Below, in pieces: positions 23,102-36,793 of a stretch of DNA of 64,000 nucleotides; within the stretch, counting starts at the first letter, position 1, and each line of letters opens with the position of its first letter. The DNA lies in assembly GCA_003254925.1 (NCBI GenBank), contig QANZ01022950.1:32291-96290 (forward strand), written 5' to 3'. The notes beneath the pieces are model-generated. The model saw only the letters and a program-made list of their open reading frames with translations, ran no database searches and was not told where the DNA came from. The translations under genes and the position numbers were made by a program. Source of the stretch: Chamaecrista fasciculata. Its lineage: Eukaryota; Streptophyta; Magnoliopsida; Fabales; Fabaceae.

Positions 23102-26100
23102 CTAGGAACTGGCACTTGAAGGCCCGACGGTGCCAACTGGATCGGGGTTAGTGTTACTCCGGTCACTCGATTTAAGTTTCCTCGATTTCTGATTCTCTAT
23201 TTTCTCCTGATCTTTTTTCACCAGCACTGGTTGGAACTATCAAATTAAAAAAAATAATGAAAAGGCATGGTTAATGGGATTTAATCACGTAAATCAGATA
23301 AGGCAGAAAATACAGAACCCAGTGCGATATATATATAAATTCATACAAACCTGGTATATAGAATATATAACATTCCTTCTAATCTGGGCCATCATCTCTA
23401 AGAATAGGTTATAGCCTTCAAGTTTGTACTCGATGAGTGGATCCCGTTGTGCATATCCACGTAAACCAACAGCTTGCTGAACAAATTTAAGTGCTTGCAA
23501 ATGCTCCTTCCACAAGCGATCGATATTGCTCAATATTAGGAATCGTTCAGCTTCTTTCATCAATCCTGATGCTTGTTCCTCCACAATATCCTAAATGCAG
23601 TATTCGACAGGGTAGCACAGGACAAAATGGAATTATTGGAATATAAAGTTCAAATGCTGACAACTACATAGTAATCTATAAGACTGATTAAAATATTAGG
23701 CAATTTTTACCAAAAATAAAAATTTAGGCAATATTTCTTAAATTTTCGGTCATTAGAAAGTAAATCTTCAAATTTTGAAGACTTGTTTTGATAATTAGAA
23801 GGGAAGAGAGGAAAGGGGATGAGATTAATTTCTTTTTACTCTATTTTGTTTGGAAAAATAGTTCATTCTCCAAAGTACTCTAATTTGGAGAATTTGAAAT
23901 TTGTAGAGGAAGAAAGAGAATGAGAGATTAAAAGTTAATCTTCCATTCTCTTCTACTTCAACCATCAACTTTTCAAATAAAGAAAAGAGGTCCCGTCACT
24001 CTCCCTCCTTTTTCTTCCTTAGTCTTCGTTAAAAGTTATATCCATGCTTCCAAATATTAAATTATTTATCACCTCATCAATCTTAAATAAGAATATAAGA
24101 TTATTAATTTACTTTTAAAGCAAATAAATTGAAAATAATCATTAGTAAGATTATTAATAATATAAATGAATATTATTAACTATTATATCATCATGTAAGA
24201 AATTAATATAAAATACAAGTTAAAAGATTTTATTTTAGATAAAATAAGCTATATTTTTTATTTTAATAATATATAAATATTATATTTATATTTTATTCAA
24301 TTATTATATTGAATAAATATTACATAATATTATATTTAACATATTTATAAAGTAGTATTTACAGCATAAGTGCTAAGTTATTACCAATTATTCCATGAAA
24401 AAATGTATTCAAATCTCTAAAATAATTATCTTTAAATTAATTTTGTCTTTAAATTAAAATTTTATTAGGATTGATGAGTTGACAAATAATTCGATATTTA
24501 GAAACTTGATATTGTAAATGTTAGAATAAATTAACAACTCCATCGTTAAAAGATCACCGAGCTAAAAACTTATGATATACTTTTTAGTCCTTTTCACATA
24601 TTTAATTCTTTTAGAGATTAATGAGTATACTGTTTAATATATTTTAATGTTTTAGAGACCAAATTGTCAACTTTATGATCTTTCAAAAATTAAAATCTTA
24701 GTTTACTCTAAAAGTTAACACCGTCATCAGGAAATTGAATTGAATAATCTAATTTCTAAACATTGAAAGTTCAAATATCTACTCCATCGAAAAAAAAAGT
24801 TCAAGTATCTACTTCTAAATAAACCAAAGTTTAAATATTCATACCTCACATTAAGTTAAAAGAGTGCATTTTTGCCAAAACTTTATTTTGGTTTAACTGT
24901 GGGTTAAATTGCATTTTTGTCATAGTTTTTTCAGCTTTTCTAAAAAAATTTAAATATTTCTTTAATGTTTCAAAATTCTAATTATATTAAAAATTATCAA
25001 TAAATATAACACTAATCGTTAAACTATACTTACAACCCTTATATTTAAGCTGAATAATATTTATCCTAAAAACTAACAACAATATTTAAATAAAACTAGT
25101 TCTTAAATCAACTAACTCACAATCGTCAACTCAATCATCAATTCTCTAACAATTCCTTTTATATTCTTGTTTTACTAGTTCTTAATATTAATGTTATCTA
25201 AGTAAAGTGTAAAAGTAACAAATCAATAATGTTTCATGTCATATTTTACTTTTATTTTTAATAGAATTTTAAATTTAAAACTAGTTCTTAAATCAAAAAC
25301 TCTCACGATAGTGATCTAAAATTGCTTTTATATTCTAGTTTTACCAGTTCTTAATATTAATGTTATCTAGTGTAAGACTGTAGGAGTAACAAATCAAATG
25401 TTTCATATCATATTTAACTAGGATTTTTAATATTTTCTGAATTATTGAGAAAACACTTGTTAAAGTATTTTTCAAGTACGATTCTATGTGCAAGATCGGG
25501 GGCCGCAGAACAACTATATTACTATAACACAAACCATTGGATCATGATATGATTAACTAACCCTTTTTTGCAGATAGGCTTCACGACCACGAAGACGGAG
25601 ATAATTTCGCAATTGCTCATAATCTGAACACTCGCTTCTTAGTAAATCAGGACTCAGATCATTCAGCAGGTAGCAATATCTGAAGAGTATAGTGTAGCCA
25701 TTGTGAGCAGAATCATTAGAAACAGATTAAACAAATCACAGATCATGAAAAGTACACGAGACAATAGACCGTATGTGAATATTTAGAACAAAATCATGCT
25801 TCCTTACAAACCACACTAAGGATAAAATATATGTAACTAAAGGTTCTACTTACTGCTGAATTTTGGCAATAAGTTTTTCTAGATCCCAGCTGTCTTTTGG
25901 GGCATCAGTACCGATGTTCGCCTAATTCATCATGAGGCTGCATATCTTAGAACTATCCCAGATCTAGTGCAAAATGAAGTTACCACAAAGAGAAGTGTAC
26001 AATAAGCATGATTTGGCCCAAAAAAAAAATTACCTCTAATATGTCATCCATTGTTAATTCAGCATATTCAATGAGAAGAGACTGGAGATTGTCAGATTCA

Positions 26101-29100
26101 AGGGCTCGCCTTCTCTCAGTATAAACACGGTCTCGTTGACTGTTAAGGACTTCATCATACTCGAACAATTGCTTCCTAATATCGAAGAAGTAGTTCTCCA
26201 CTTTCCTTTGAGCTTCATCCAATGCTTTGGTCAGCATCTTGGACTCAATAGGCAGGTCTTCAACTCTGAAGGCTCGCATTAAACCCTACAAATCACCATA
26301 TTTCAAGCCACCAAATACAAGGTAGCAGCGCACCAAGAACAACAACCAGAATACCTGAATTCGGTCTCCACCAAAGATCCGGAAAATGTTATCTTCAAGA
26401 CTGAGGAAGAAGCGTGAGCTTCCTGGATCCCCTTGTCTGCCACTTCGACCACGCAACTTTTGGATACGAAACGAAATTCAAGATAAGATATAACATTTTA
26501 TTTTGGAGTAAAAGGGGAGGATGGAGAGGTCAGGAACTTATGATAGCTGATAAACTCATATTTTTTAGAAAATATAGGATAAGCAGTCTGACCAATAGTC
26601 CTCTTCCAATCCTTGTCCCCGCAAGAAAAGTTAAAAAGAAATAATAAACCTGATTATCAATTCGCCTTGATTCATGGCGCTCTGTGCCCACCACATGCAA
26701 TCCTCCAGCTGCCACAGCCTGTATCCAATTCGACAATTAGAAATGCATAAACAGAAAAAATCAAGTACATTAGCCATTTAAGGGACAAGTTGACCTTCTT
26801 CTTCTCTTCCTCAGTGTAGACCTTATACTCTTGAACAATTTCCAAAAATGCACTCCGCAACTTAGCAATGACTTCATCTTGGGCAGGACCCTGCATAATA
26901 CATATAACGTTATTTTGGTCAAACAGGATGAAAAACTCCACTGATCAAACCGAGAAACAATATCATCATTCAAGCCTTCTAATTTCAATATTACTTTGAC
27001 ACAATAATTTATCATCACCAGATATTGTCACCTTCTCACAAGAACAGGACAGGCGCTCCTCTGCTTCAAGCTCAGTCAATGATCTCTGACCCCATGTTTT
27101 GACAGCTAATTGCACAGCCTCCTCGGCTAACTTAGCATTTTTATCTGATAGTTTGCATGGAAACAACTTCTCGGTCACCTAAAAAAGGATACATGCAGAG
27201 TTCTAAAATAAAATTAAAAATTCTTAACCACAACATTATTAACTGAGCTAACAGCACTTATGACAAGAGAAAACCCATAATTTACACCTTCCATGTCTTT
27301 GTGGGAGGAGGTTTCTTTACTGATACGAAGGTTCCATCAGCTGGCTTAACAACTCTGCAACAAAATATGGTTTCAGAATGCAACAACCTTCCAAGATCTG
27401 CTAATTTTAATAACTTGATAGTTAAAATGACTTATATTGGACTGGATGCTTGGAGCAACAAGTTTATTATAATCAAAATTTCAAGGTGGCAGCTTGGGGA
27501 ATATAAACTATAATAATCTTATACTTTAGAGCAGTACAGCCATATGGAACAACTGAACGAAGAAGTCTCTAGTTACAAAATTACCTTGGCATCAGCATCT
27601 CACGAAGTTTTAGTCTTGCAATAAATTCAGCATTGCCACCAAGAATTATATCTGTCCCACGACCAGCCATATTGGTAGCAATCGTCACAGCCCCAACACG
27701 ACCACTCTGTGCTACAATTTCTGCTTCTCTCTCAACATTTTCTGGTTTTGCATTGAGCACCTTCAAACAATACATATTTCATTAAATTCATCCCCAAAAA
27801 AATTGTAAGTTGCAGGGTTAAGCTTTCCTCAGGTCATTAAAACTTAAGAGTCAACTGATACACATCCTCCTTCCAAGCCTATTTTGAATTATTCTACGAA
27901 TTTTCCATGCTAGCAAGGGAAGGAGGATTATGTTCAGAATACCCAGGGAAGCAATTTCACTTATATACAGAATATTTACATAATTAGCAATCTAGCAGTT
28001 ATTTTCTGTGTTACAAAAAACCTACGGACACTGCTATTAAAAATGAATTGTTGAGATCCTTGCCTCTTAATTCTGTAATAGCTTCTTTCATTCCCTACTG
28101 CTATTTTTCTTCGAAATTCAAATCCCATCCTTATCATCAACACAAGGCTTACAATTCAATAGTGAAAACAGGTTTCATTTGGAAAATAACTTTTCTTCAT
28201 GTTTACTCAAATTTCCCAAATAGACACAGGAGACCCTACCTCATGTGGAATTCCAGCTTCTTTCAATTGCTCAGACAAAGAATCACTCTGTTCAACACTG
28301 GTAGTGCCAACAAGCACAGGGCGACCAGTTTTGTGCATTCTAGAAATTTCCACTACAACTGAACGCCATTTCCCAGTAGTTGCCCTGAAAACTACATCAG
28401 ACTCGTCCTGAGAAAGAAATCAACAACATCATCAGGAACTATAAAATCAAATAATTTAACGAAACATTTTTTAAAATGATACAGACATACAAAGATAAGC
28501 TGTAAAGCTTCCAAATATTAGATGTGGGTTGCTTTAAAGGGGAAATAATCCTCTCCTCCTCCCTTGTAAAAAAAGTATCTCTAACCTTACATTACCGAGT
28601 GTAAGCCATAGCAACTCCATAAATGAGATGCAAAAACAAACCTTTCTTATCATAGGCTTATTTGTTGGCACGATTGTAACTTTAAGCTTGTAAATGCTCT
28701 CAAATTCTGTGCTTTCAGTTGCAGCAGTACCAGTCATTCCACAAAGTTTAGGGAACTGTAAAAATAAGATCCACAAGCACATTAATATGGTAGCAATGGA
28801 ATGCAGATTGTGAAATGATTATTTTTTTATTAATTCAGATAAATCAATTTCCAACCTGGAGAAAGAAATTCTGGTAACTAATTGAAGCCAGTGTTATGGT
28901 TTCATTTTGAATGGGCAGCCCTTCCTTTGCTTCAACTGCTTGGTGAAGTCCATCACTCCACCGTCGCCCCTACCAGTCAAGTAAACAAAAATTATTTGAC
29001 GTTGAGAGACCAAAAGAGTTTTTCACTCTATCAAATTTTGGACACGTAGGATACTCCTTTATTTACTTAGTTCCTTTTATTTACAAGCAAGAACAAGTTT

Positions 29101-32100
29101 AAAAATCCACTAATATTCTCACCAATTGCTCAGTTGCATATTCAGACAAAGCAGCATGTAAGAAGAAGCACAATGCTGGAATTGCATTACACATAGTTTA
29201 TCTTTCAAGGAAGGAGGTAGACTGTAGTTCAGGTGTAGGCTAATATAAATAGTTTCTGTTGAAGCTTCAAACCATCTCTGGTGATTTTTCATTTTAAGCT
29301 ATTCTGACAGTATTAACAATGCCCGTTTACGATGACATGTTTGAACCATTCCATCAAAGATTTTCTGGTCATATGTTAATATTCAATAATTTGATTATAA
29401 TGATTACCATTACAGGAAAATTGTCACTGCATAGGTAGTCGAGGGTGTATTAGACATAATATTCTTTTGTTGGTCAACCATAATCTGCAACAAATTCTAA
29501 ATAAATGCATGATTAATAATCTTTAAAAGATAAATAAAAGCTGCCCAAGAGAAAATTATAGTTGCTCTGACTACTTTTTTTTTTCTTTAACCACACCAAG
29601 ATAGAAAATAAATTATCAAGTATAACTGCTTAATATCATAAAAATGGTTAGGCTGCACAGAAAATCCTCAGATCCATAAATCTTATCCAAAGCCTACCCA
29701 ACCAACCAAAGAAAAATACTATCTGAGCCAGAGTTTCGATGATACAACGAAGTACCTGCATAACTCGACCAGTAAACTCATCCACAATTAGGATCTCTTT
29801 TCCCCGAATTATGTAATTTACATCTCGAAGAAAAAGTTCTTTGGCTTTTATTGCATTTAGGACATATGAAGCCCACTGCTCACGGGGATCATATAAATCT
29901 TTGACATCCAAAATTTCTTCAGCATCTTCATAACCTTGTTCAGTGAGTAAAACCGTTTTTTGTTTCTCATCCACCTGTGAGAACAATTCAAGTAAAAGAA
30001 AAACAAGGTTAACAATATCCTCTTGCTGTATAAAAAAAGAAAGGATATACATTATTTTGCAAAAACAGAACAAATTATAGTCATGATTACGAATTTACTT
30101 AAATACTTGAATTAATTTGTTCACCCATCAAATTTTCATAGTGAAGTATTTTTAGGAAAATAAATTATATAACACGCTTTATGCCTTTATTAAAAGCTTG
30201 TCAGCATCACATCTTTGTACTCTATTTATATGTGAAATTATTGAAGAACCACACTACTACCAGTTTCTATGGTCACCAGGAAAGAGAAAATAAACTCAAG
30301 ATCAAATTTGTTATTGACATCACATAAGCATTCCATTTTACATGATATTTACAATGCCTATTCCAAAAAGTCTTCTCCATCAATTCTTAAGGCCCTCTTT
30401 CATCACAGTACCTGCTTTATTTTCCTTCCAAAATAGCCATATATATTTGAAGTCAAAACCTCAAGCTGATCTACAAACCATGTAAATTATCATCTACTCT
30501 AAAGTCTACATCGCTCAAGATATCATCATAGAGAATCACTTCCTATTCCCATGTTCTCAGGAAGCAGAAACTTCAATCAGTAACAATGTGGTCTCATTTT
30601 ACATTTTTTTTTTTTACTACACTCTATTGTATGAATTACAGTCTTGAAAATAGAGGTTCTGCAGGGATAAAAACTGCATCTGACAGAATTTTTGATCCTG
30701 AACTATCATATAAAAATCATCATGGTTTAAGAAAGAAATATAACCTAATTAACACGTTTGGTATGTAGCATTTACAAAACTAAAACAAACCAAGTCAAAG
30801 TTTTTTTACCAGACACATAAAACAAGGTGTGAACTGAGCAATGTAACAGGGAAAAAAATGGAGCATAGCGGTAAGCCAATAACTGACATGATAAACCTTT
30901 ATTCGATGTTAACCATGGATACAATGAATTGCCAGATGTAAGCATGATTTAGCAGTCTTACAGTGTAATGTATATCCCGTTCAAATGCTGCTGCTATTTT
31001 TGCAGCCTTGTAATACCGATCACTCGGTTTTTCTGCAGGTCCTGATATAATGAGAGGGGTTCTAGCTTCATCAATAAGAATAGAATCAACCTCATCAATG
31101 ATACAATAATTAAAGCCCCTTACGACAAGCTCCTCAACATTCTGCAGATTTCACAATTTACAATTCAGGGTGGCATTGAATAGGTACAAATGAACTCTTA
31201 CAAAGTACATACTAAATATAAGCAATAAGTAAAGAATCACTTTCCGTGGCGAGATTGTCTCTTAAATAATCAAAACCAAGTTCGCTGTTGGTCACATATG
31301 TAATATCACATAAATAATTTTCCTTTCTTTGCTCGCTGGTCATATTCTCTGCCCAACAAAAAACATTGCTATGTCATACTGCAAAAGAAATTTAGGCTCA
31401 TAATGTGATCTATAATGAAACTCAATTATCAAGGAAAGAAAAAGGAAAACAAAAAAACTGAAAAGTACCCAGGAGAAAAAACAAAGGGCAAGTTCCATCA
31501 AGGATAAATGGATTATTAACAAGATATGAATAAAGAACCAGGCAACACTCAAACGCTAATGATAAAGGAGGCAATCTTTAAAATATTCAACCTCCAACTG
31601 ACTGAAAACAATAAATTAGTTATAAAAGGTTATGAAATGTGAGAGAAAAAGGGGAAATGAAGAATGAGACATACGTTGGATGAGGCCAACCTTCAATCCA
31701 AGAAAGCGGGGAACTTGGCCAACCCACTCACAATCCCGACGGGCCAGATAATCATTGACAGTAACAACATGAACACCATTCCCACTTAATGCATTTAAAT
31801 AAGCTGGCAAAATGGCAACCAAGGTCTTCCCTTCTCCAGTTCTCATTTCAGCTATTTCTCCCTTATGAAGAACAATGCCACCTACACATGACCAGAATTA
31901 AGAAAAACCACAAAAATTTCCTTTCAAGGACATAATAAAAAAAGAAAAAAAAAACATATTTGATCTGTACCATGACCTAAAACTTGATCTATAATATGCA
32001 GTAAAGGTAAATTTACTAAAAGAGATGATAGATATGCCTCTCTCCCCCTTCTCTCAGAGATAAATGAATAAATTTAAATAGAAGAGCAATTTTAAGTGTT

Positions 32101-33798
32101 TAGGTCCGCTTTTGTAGTGACTACTTCCATGTGTTTAAACTTTAAATAGAGTGAAGCTCGGTAAAGCACATTGATTAGTCCAACTCGATAAATGCCTAAG
32201 ACAGGAACAATGTGGCCAAGTGCAGGTTCAAATGAGAGAAAGAGAAAGAAACTCATGAAAGAGGTTCAAAAGTAGGTCTAAATATTATTGACCAATGCAG
32301 ATTAACTGAATATAAACAACATAATACAGAAAAGGGCAGTATTAGCATAAAACAGTTTTCCATTTATAGAAATTTTATGTCGCACAACCTTGAGGATTTA
32401 TAGTAGTAAATGCAGTCAATATCAGCTCTTGCCAAATTTTGCCGAAACACAAATTTTATAGGAGCAAGACAGAAACAAGTACTTGCTTGCAATTTTTCTT
32501 ATCTAATTTGGCACTAATTATTGTGTTACAGTGGTTTTTTCTTATTTTAAGGTTATTCAATAATGTTCCACACTAATTTGGAGTATTTTATCATGTTAAC
32601 TTAATTTAAATTTTTATACTAGCACTCTTTTTAGGTTGACTTTCGTTTTTATTGTTGAAAAATATTTTTATGAGCTGCTTTCTTTGCAGCCGTAGAGTTC
32701 CTTTAGTCATCCTCGATTTGTGTTTCTACAAGTTAATTCTCAAGTATTTTTAAGCTCCTTATTGCGTTGAGAGTGAAAACTCAAGAAGCCTTCAACTTCT
32801 CACATGATTTTGCGTCAGGAGTTTGGATGAACGTGAGCCTATGAGTTGCCATGAAGTGTATATTCACAACAAAACCACACTAGAAAGATGTATTACCTAT
32901 CAGTTGGACGTCAAAGGGACGAAGGCCTAGAACTCTCTTTGAAGCCTCTCTTACCACAGCAAATGCCTCCTGCAAAAGTCTTATTTCTTGGTTACACATT
33001 CAGAAACAAACATCATCTGTATTTAGGTTAAATAACTAGCGAGAATCTAATAACTACTACAAGCAATATTTTGGTTCAGGATTGATTTATTCCGTTCTAT
33101 AGGTCTACCGTTTCCAGGAATTGGTCAAAAGCAGAGAAAACAAGTTTAACAAATTTTATGCCATATACTGCATCATTTTCCCAAGGCGAAATGAAACAAA
33201 TCCGATTTCCAACTGAACTATGTCAATTCTTTCGTTTTTGTTTCTATTTTTTTTTTTCTTAAAGAAAATCGTCTGCCATCCTATTCCTAGAGTAGCAGAG
33301 AAGCGAGTATGATTGTCATATTCATCAACAGAAACAGTAAAGAAACGTTTGAGAGGAAGATCATGATTCTACACTCACAGGTAGAAGAGAATCTAAAGGT
33401 TGGCCCTGTTGTGCTCGTTCTCTCAACACGGAAGTCTTCTCTCTCAGTTCCGAATCCGATAATGCCGACATCGTCGCTTCCAATCCATTGATTTCGTTAA
33501 CAGTTGCAGCATACTGTTGCCTAGTAGACTCGCCAGTATCTGTGCCTTTAAAAATTCCGCCTAGTAAACCTCCTAGCGAAGCTACCGCACGCATAGGCCG
33601 CTTTCTATTGTTATTGCTTCCCTTGGTTGATGATGCGTTTGATCTGGAAACAAACATTTGAAGGTGCTCTACACCAAGAAAAGAGGAATCTGCTAGGGTT
33701 TTCTGGTGAAAGCATTTCTGTGTACTCGAGGTTTTGGAAGCGCAAGGTATGGTAAGATAATGCTTCGCCAAAGGCGAATTACAGAGTGATGCTGCCAT
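23102..33798 (-). CDS. SECA1: Chloroplast protein translocase subunit SecA1
   Basis: Twenty exons, high to low: 33798-33379, 32969-32897, 31881-31675, 31348-31245, 31141-30962, 29974-29756, 28969-28856, 28755-28642, 28407-28240, 27760-27585, 27354-27288, 27178-27032, 26890-26795, 26718-26650, 26456-26355, 26285-26034, 25921-25854, 25679-25562, 23590-23351 and 23236-23102, giving 1,022 residues, the usual SECA1 length. SecA1 is the ATPase motor that drives precursor proteins through the thylakoid cpSecYE channel. Residues 1 to about 60 form a Ser/basic transit peptide, then [18 protein letters not shown]. Walker A is RTGEGKT (178-184), Walker B is IDEVDS (about 284-289), and MAGRGTDI is the helicase-type NBD2 motif. 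The protein ends [12 protein letters not shown]. The ATG at 33798 is used. All junctions are GT-AG except the donor after 31245, which reads GA. The 2-kb intron 23591-25561 holds nothing recognisable. Confidence 0.95.
23591..25561 (-). other. Large SECA1 intron (about 2 kb)
   Basis: Strongly AT-rich. A short internal similarity of about 60 bp occurs between 25155-25215 and 25325-25390 (ttctagttttaccagttctt and caaatcaaatgtttcat). Otherwise no transposon ends or reading frames were seen. Confidence 0.5.
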
Positions 33799-34928
33799 GC
33801 GTAGCACAAATTAAATAGTGCTAAGTTGAATGTTAGATTTCTGAAAATGAATCTCGAGGAATTATCGTGAACTTCTCTCTATTCGGAAGCTCCTTAGTAT
33901 GTTATTTTGTGAGTTCATGCTCCGATGGTGAGTAACACTAACTGAAAAGAGCCGGTGATTGTTCTACACTTCTACATGGTCATGGATATAAGTTAGCATC
34001 TAAGACAGGATAAGATAGGGTGTAACTCTTCTGCATGCAAGTCTATATCCGAAACATGCACTTGCGCTACGAACCCATCCACTTTCGACATGGAAATGGA
34101 TCCTCTAGAGTTTATTTCTCTAGAGTTCTTGTGGAGTATGAGAGAGAAAAAAAGAAAAAAAGAAGAGACAGAAAAAGAAAAATATTATTTTACATATTTT
34201 TATTTTATGAATTTTATATTTTCTCTCTCTTCTACTTCCTTACTCTCTCTAACTTCATAAGAACTCTAGAGAAAGGAACTCTAGAGGATCCAATCTCATA
34301 GATACTTTATTGTGAGGGTATTGTTTTGACTTTTGACATATATTTGTATTGGATATTCGTACGACATCCATATGACACATATTCAAAAGTTTCAGAATAT
34401 AAAATTAGTTTTTTTTTATAATTTTAACATGATAAATAATAAAAAATAATAACACATATGACATATATTATAAACATATATGGTAATTTTAGAAGTTTTA
34501 ATCAAAAATCAAAATATATAGATTTTTAATTATTTATATATATAAATATATATCATGTCGTGTAATGTTAAAAGTTTAACGTGTTGATATGTCCGTGTCC
34601 ATATGAATATTCATGCGCCGCATCAATCCAAGAAAGATCCACTCATAAATCATTCATGATTTATCAAACCCTAACCAAAGAGTAAAAAATATTTAAATTT
34701 ATAATTTGATAAAGATTATCGAATTGATAACTTATTTTTCAAAAATTAAAATATTGATAATTTTTAGAAAAAACTAAATTATATTTTTTTTTTAAACTAA
34801 TAAATATATAGTTTAATGTTTTAAAAAAATTAAATTGGATTTTCATTTTTAAGAACTGAATTGCTAACTCAATAATTTTTTAAAGACTAAATTGTTTTTT
34901 TATAGGATTAAAGACTGAATTGTTAATT
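33799..34928. other. SECA1 upstream region
   Basis: Contains the 5' UTR and promoter of SECA1 and a small MITE (34098-34291). The rest is AT-rich and without recognised structure. No clear TATA box was identified, which is common for plastid housekeeping genes. Confidence 0.5.
34098..34291. mobile_element. Small palindromic MITE, 194 bp
   Basis: Starts GGATCCTCTAGAGTTTATTTC and ends with the inverted complement GAAAGGAACTCTAGAGGATCC. The arms continue inward (CTCTAGAGTTCTTGTGGAG versus TTCATAAGAACTCTAGAG). The centre is a GA-rich to CT-rich transition. The flanks share AAT on both sides, a possible 3-bp target duplication as in PIF/Harbinger elements; the class is not certain. Confidence 0.6.
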
Positions 34929-35987
34929 GGCTTAAGTGCAATTTGGTCCCATAATTATGACAAAGGTTTCATTTTGGTCCCATAACTTTTTTTGTTGCAA
35001 TTTTGGTCCCATAACTATGACAAAGGTTTCATTTTAGTCCCATAACTTTTTTTGTTGCAATTTTGGTCTCATAACTTCTCAAAAGGTTCCACCGTTAGTC
35101 CCTTGGTGAATTTCATCCATATTTAGCCGTTAAGTATGACGTGACATAGTAACTAGGATCATGATGTGGCAAAATAAAATGAAGTGGACAGAAATAGGAA
35201 CTATATGCAACATATTAAAACTTATCTATACCCAACAACCATATATACAAAGAGTGGTACTGACAGGGACCAATCTGGTGGGGAAAAAGAGACTTCAAGC
35301 AGAAGGCACCGACGAAGTCGATGGGATCCTCAGCCATAGTCGAACGGCCAAAACGACGGCGACGGCAAATCGGGAAGCGGAACGAGGAAGAGGAAGTCTT
35401 GTTGGGCTGACGAGGAAGAGGATGTACCACTCTTTGTATATATTGTGGTTGGGTATAGATAAGTTTTAATATGTTGCATATAGATCATATTTCAGTCCAT
35501 TTCATCTTATTTTGCCACATCATGATCCTAGTCACTATGCCACGTCATACTTAACGGCTAAATATGGATGGAATTCACCAAGGGACTAACGGTGGAACCT
35601 TTGTCATAGTTATGGGACCAAAATTGCAACACAAAAAGTTATGGGACAAAATGAAACCTTTGTCATAGTTATGGGACCAAAATTGCAACAAAAAAAGTTA
35701 TGAGACCAAAATGAAACTTTTGTCATAGTTATGGGACCANGGGACCAAAAGTGCACTTAAGCCTATATATATATACTAGGGGCTTTGCGTGTCCTAACGG
35801 GCACGCAAATATGTATATAAAATAAATAAGGGACTAAATTGTTAACTTAGTAAAGAAAGAGAGACCAAATAGTTAATTTTCTCTTATTTTTAATTTCATA
35901 GACTATAGTTTTNAATTGCAACAAAAAAAGTTATGGAACCAAAATGAAACCTTTGTCATAATTATTGGACCAAAATTGCACTTAAGC
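34929..35987. mobile_element. Palindromic Mutator-like element with captured fragment, family 4 ('ggtcccataac' TIR)
   Basis: Starts GGCTTAAGTGCAATTTGGTCC and ends GGACCAAAATTGCACTTAAGCC, with perfect 9-bp repeats TTGTTAATT (34920-34928 and 35988-35996). The arms exceed 300 bp and contain internal direct repeats of about 60 bp with period-30 'ggtccc' modules. The centre (about 35265-35405) is GC-richer, with a minus-strand ATG at 35337 starting [18 protein letters not shown]; it looks like a captured coding fragment of unknown origin. The right arm is disrupted by a short inserted segment between single Ns at 35740 and 35913. Confidence 0.8.
35741..35912 (-). mobile_element. Possible truncated Helitron 3' end between two assembly Ns
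   Basis: Read on the minus strand, a perfect 8-bp hairpin (TTTGCGTG...CACGCAAA) is followed by GCCCCTAG and then T (the CTAG corresponds to 35776-35779). This matches the Helitron 3' terminus. Only about 135 bp is present before the N at 35913, so the rest may be missing from the assembly. The target is a TA-repeat. Confidence 0.4.
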
Positions 35988-35996
35988 CTTGTTAAT

Positions 35997-36793
35997 TTAT
36001 TATAAAAATATGGATTTATTTAACATATGCCCTTAGGCACATTTTAAGATTTCTTCTCATTGGTTAGTAGAGCATCTCATATCTCGAAATCTATGAAAAT
36101 TCATTTAAAAGATAATTTTTAATGTTTGAAAATTTACTTAACCAATCAAAAGGACCCTAAAAATATTTATCAACCCAACTTATACAAAGGCAGTTCGTTA
36201 CAAAATTACTGATGAGTTGAGGAAAAACTAATTCAATATCTAATCCATATTTTTTTAAATAAGGAATGAAAAAATTTAAAATTTAAAATTTAAAAGGGTC
36301 TCCAACTATTTTTAACAGAAAAACTAGCCTCTTTCCTTAGAATCCACTTAACATTTTTATATATTTAACGACTCTGCTTAGTACTTGCTAGACACTTTCT
36401 TTACCAAATAGCCAAGGTGAGTCTCCCAAGTTCCAACTTTCTAAATCATGACAAATGTATTACCAAAGAAATATGATTACATTTATATTTTATACTATAT
36501 TTCACAATTTGGTTTTCAGTTGTCACGAGAAGAATGCTATTTTTCATATTTTTCTTTTCTCAACTTAAAATGAGATTAAAAATGGAATATTCAGTCCATT
36601 TTCCAAATAGTTTTAAACAATATCTTAAATCAGTCTAGAATATAATTCACTGGTAAATTCTCACTACTATAACACAACAACTGCTTCGGTAACGTTGACT
36701 TTAAAAAACAAAAATTTCACATGCAAAAAGTAACTATCATTTTCGCGTGCCTCACAAATCCAGAACAGGTACCAACTACCAGGAGCCAGTAAT
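35997..36793. other. Intergenic region downstream of prolyl-tRNA synthetase
   Basis: AT-rich. 36021 to about 36160 is a truncated, inverted copy of the MITE at 60417-60578 (taacatatgcccttaggcac...). The remainder should include the 3' UTR of the ProRS gene. No other gene. Confidence 0.55.

Noticed and set aside
32130-32240. Possible tRNA-like segment (gctcggtaaagcac ... ggttcaaatg)
   Set aside because: No acceptor stem pairing and wrong arm spacing; lies in a SECA1 intron.
33799-33807. Upstream SECA1 start giving MLR before MAASLCNS
   Set aside because: The first codon would be GTG; the ATG at 33798 is the natural plant start.
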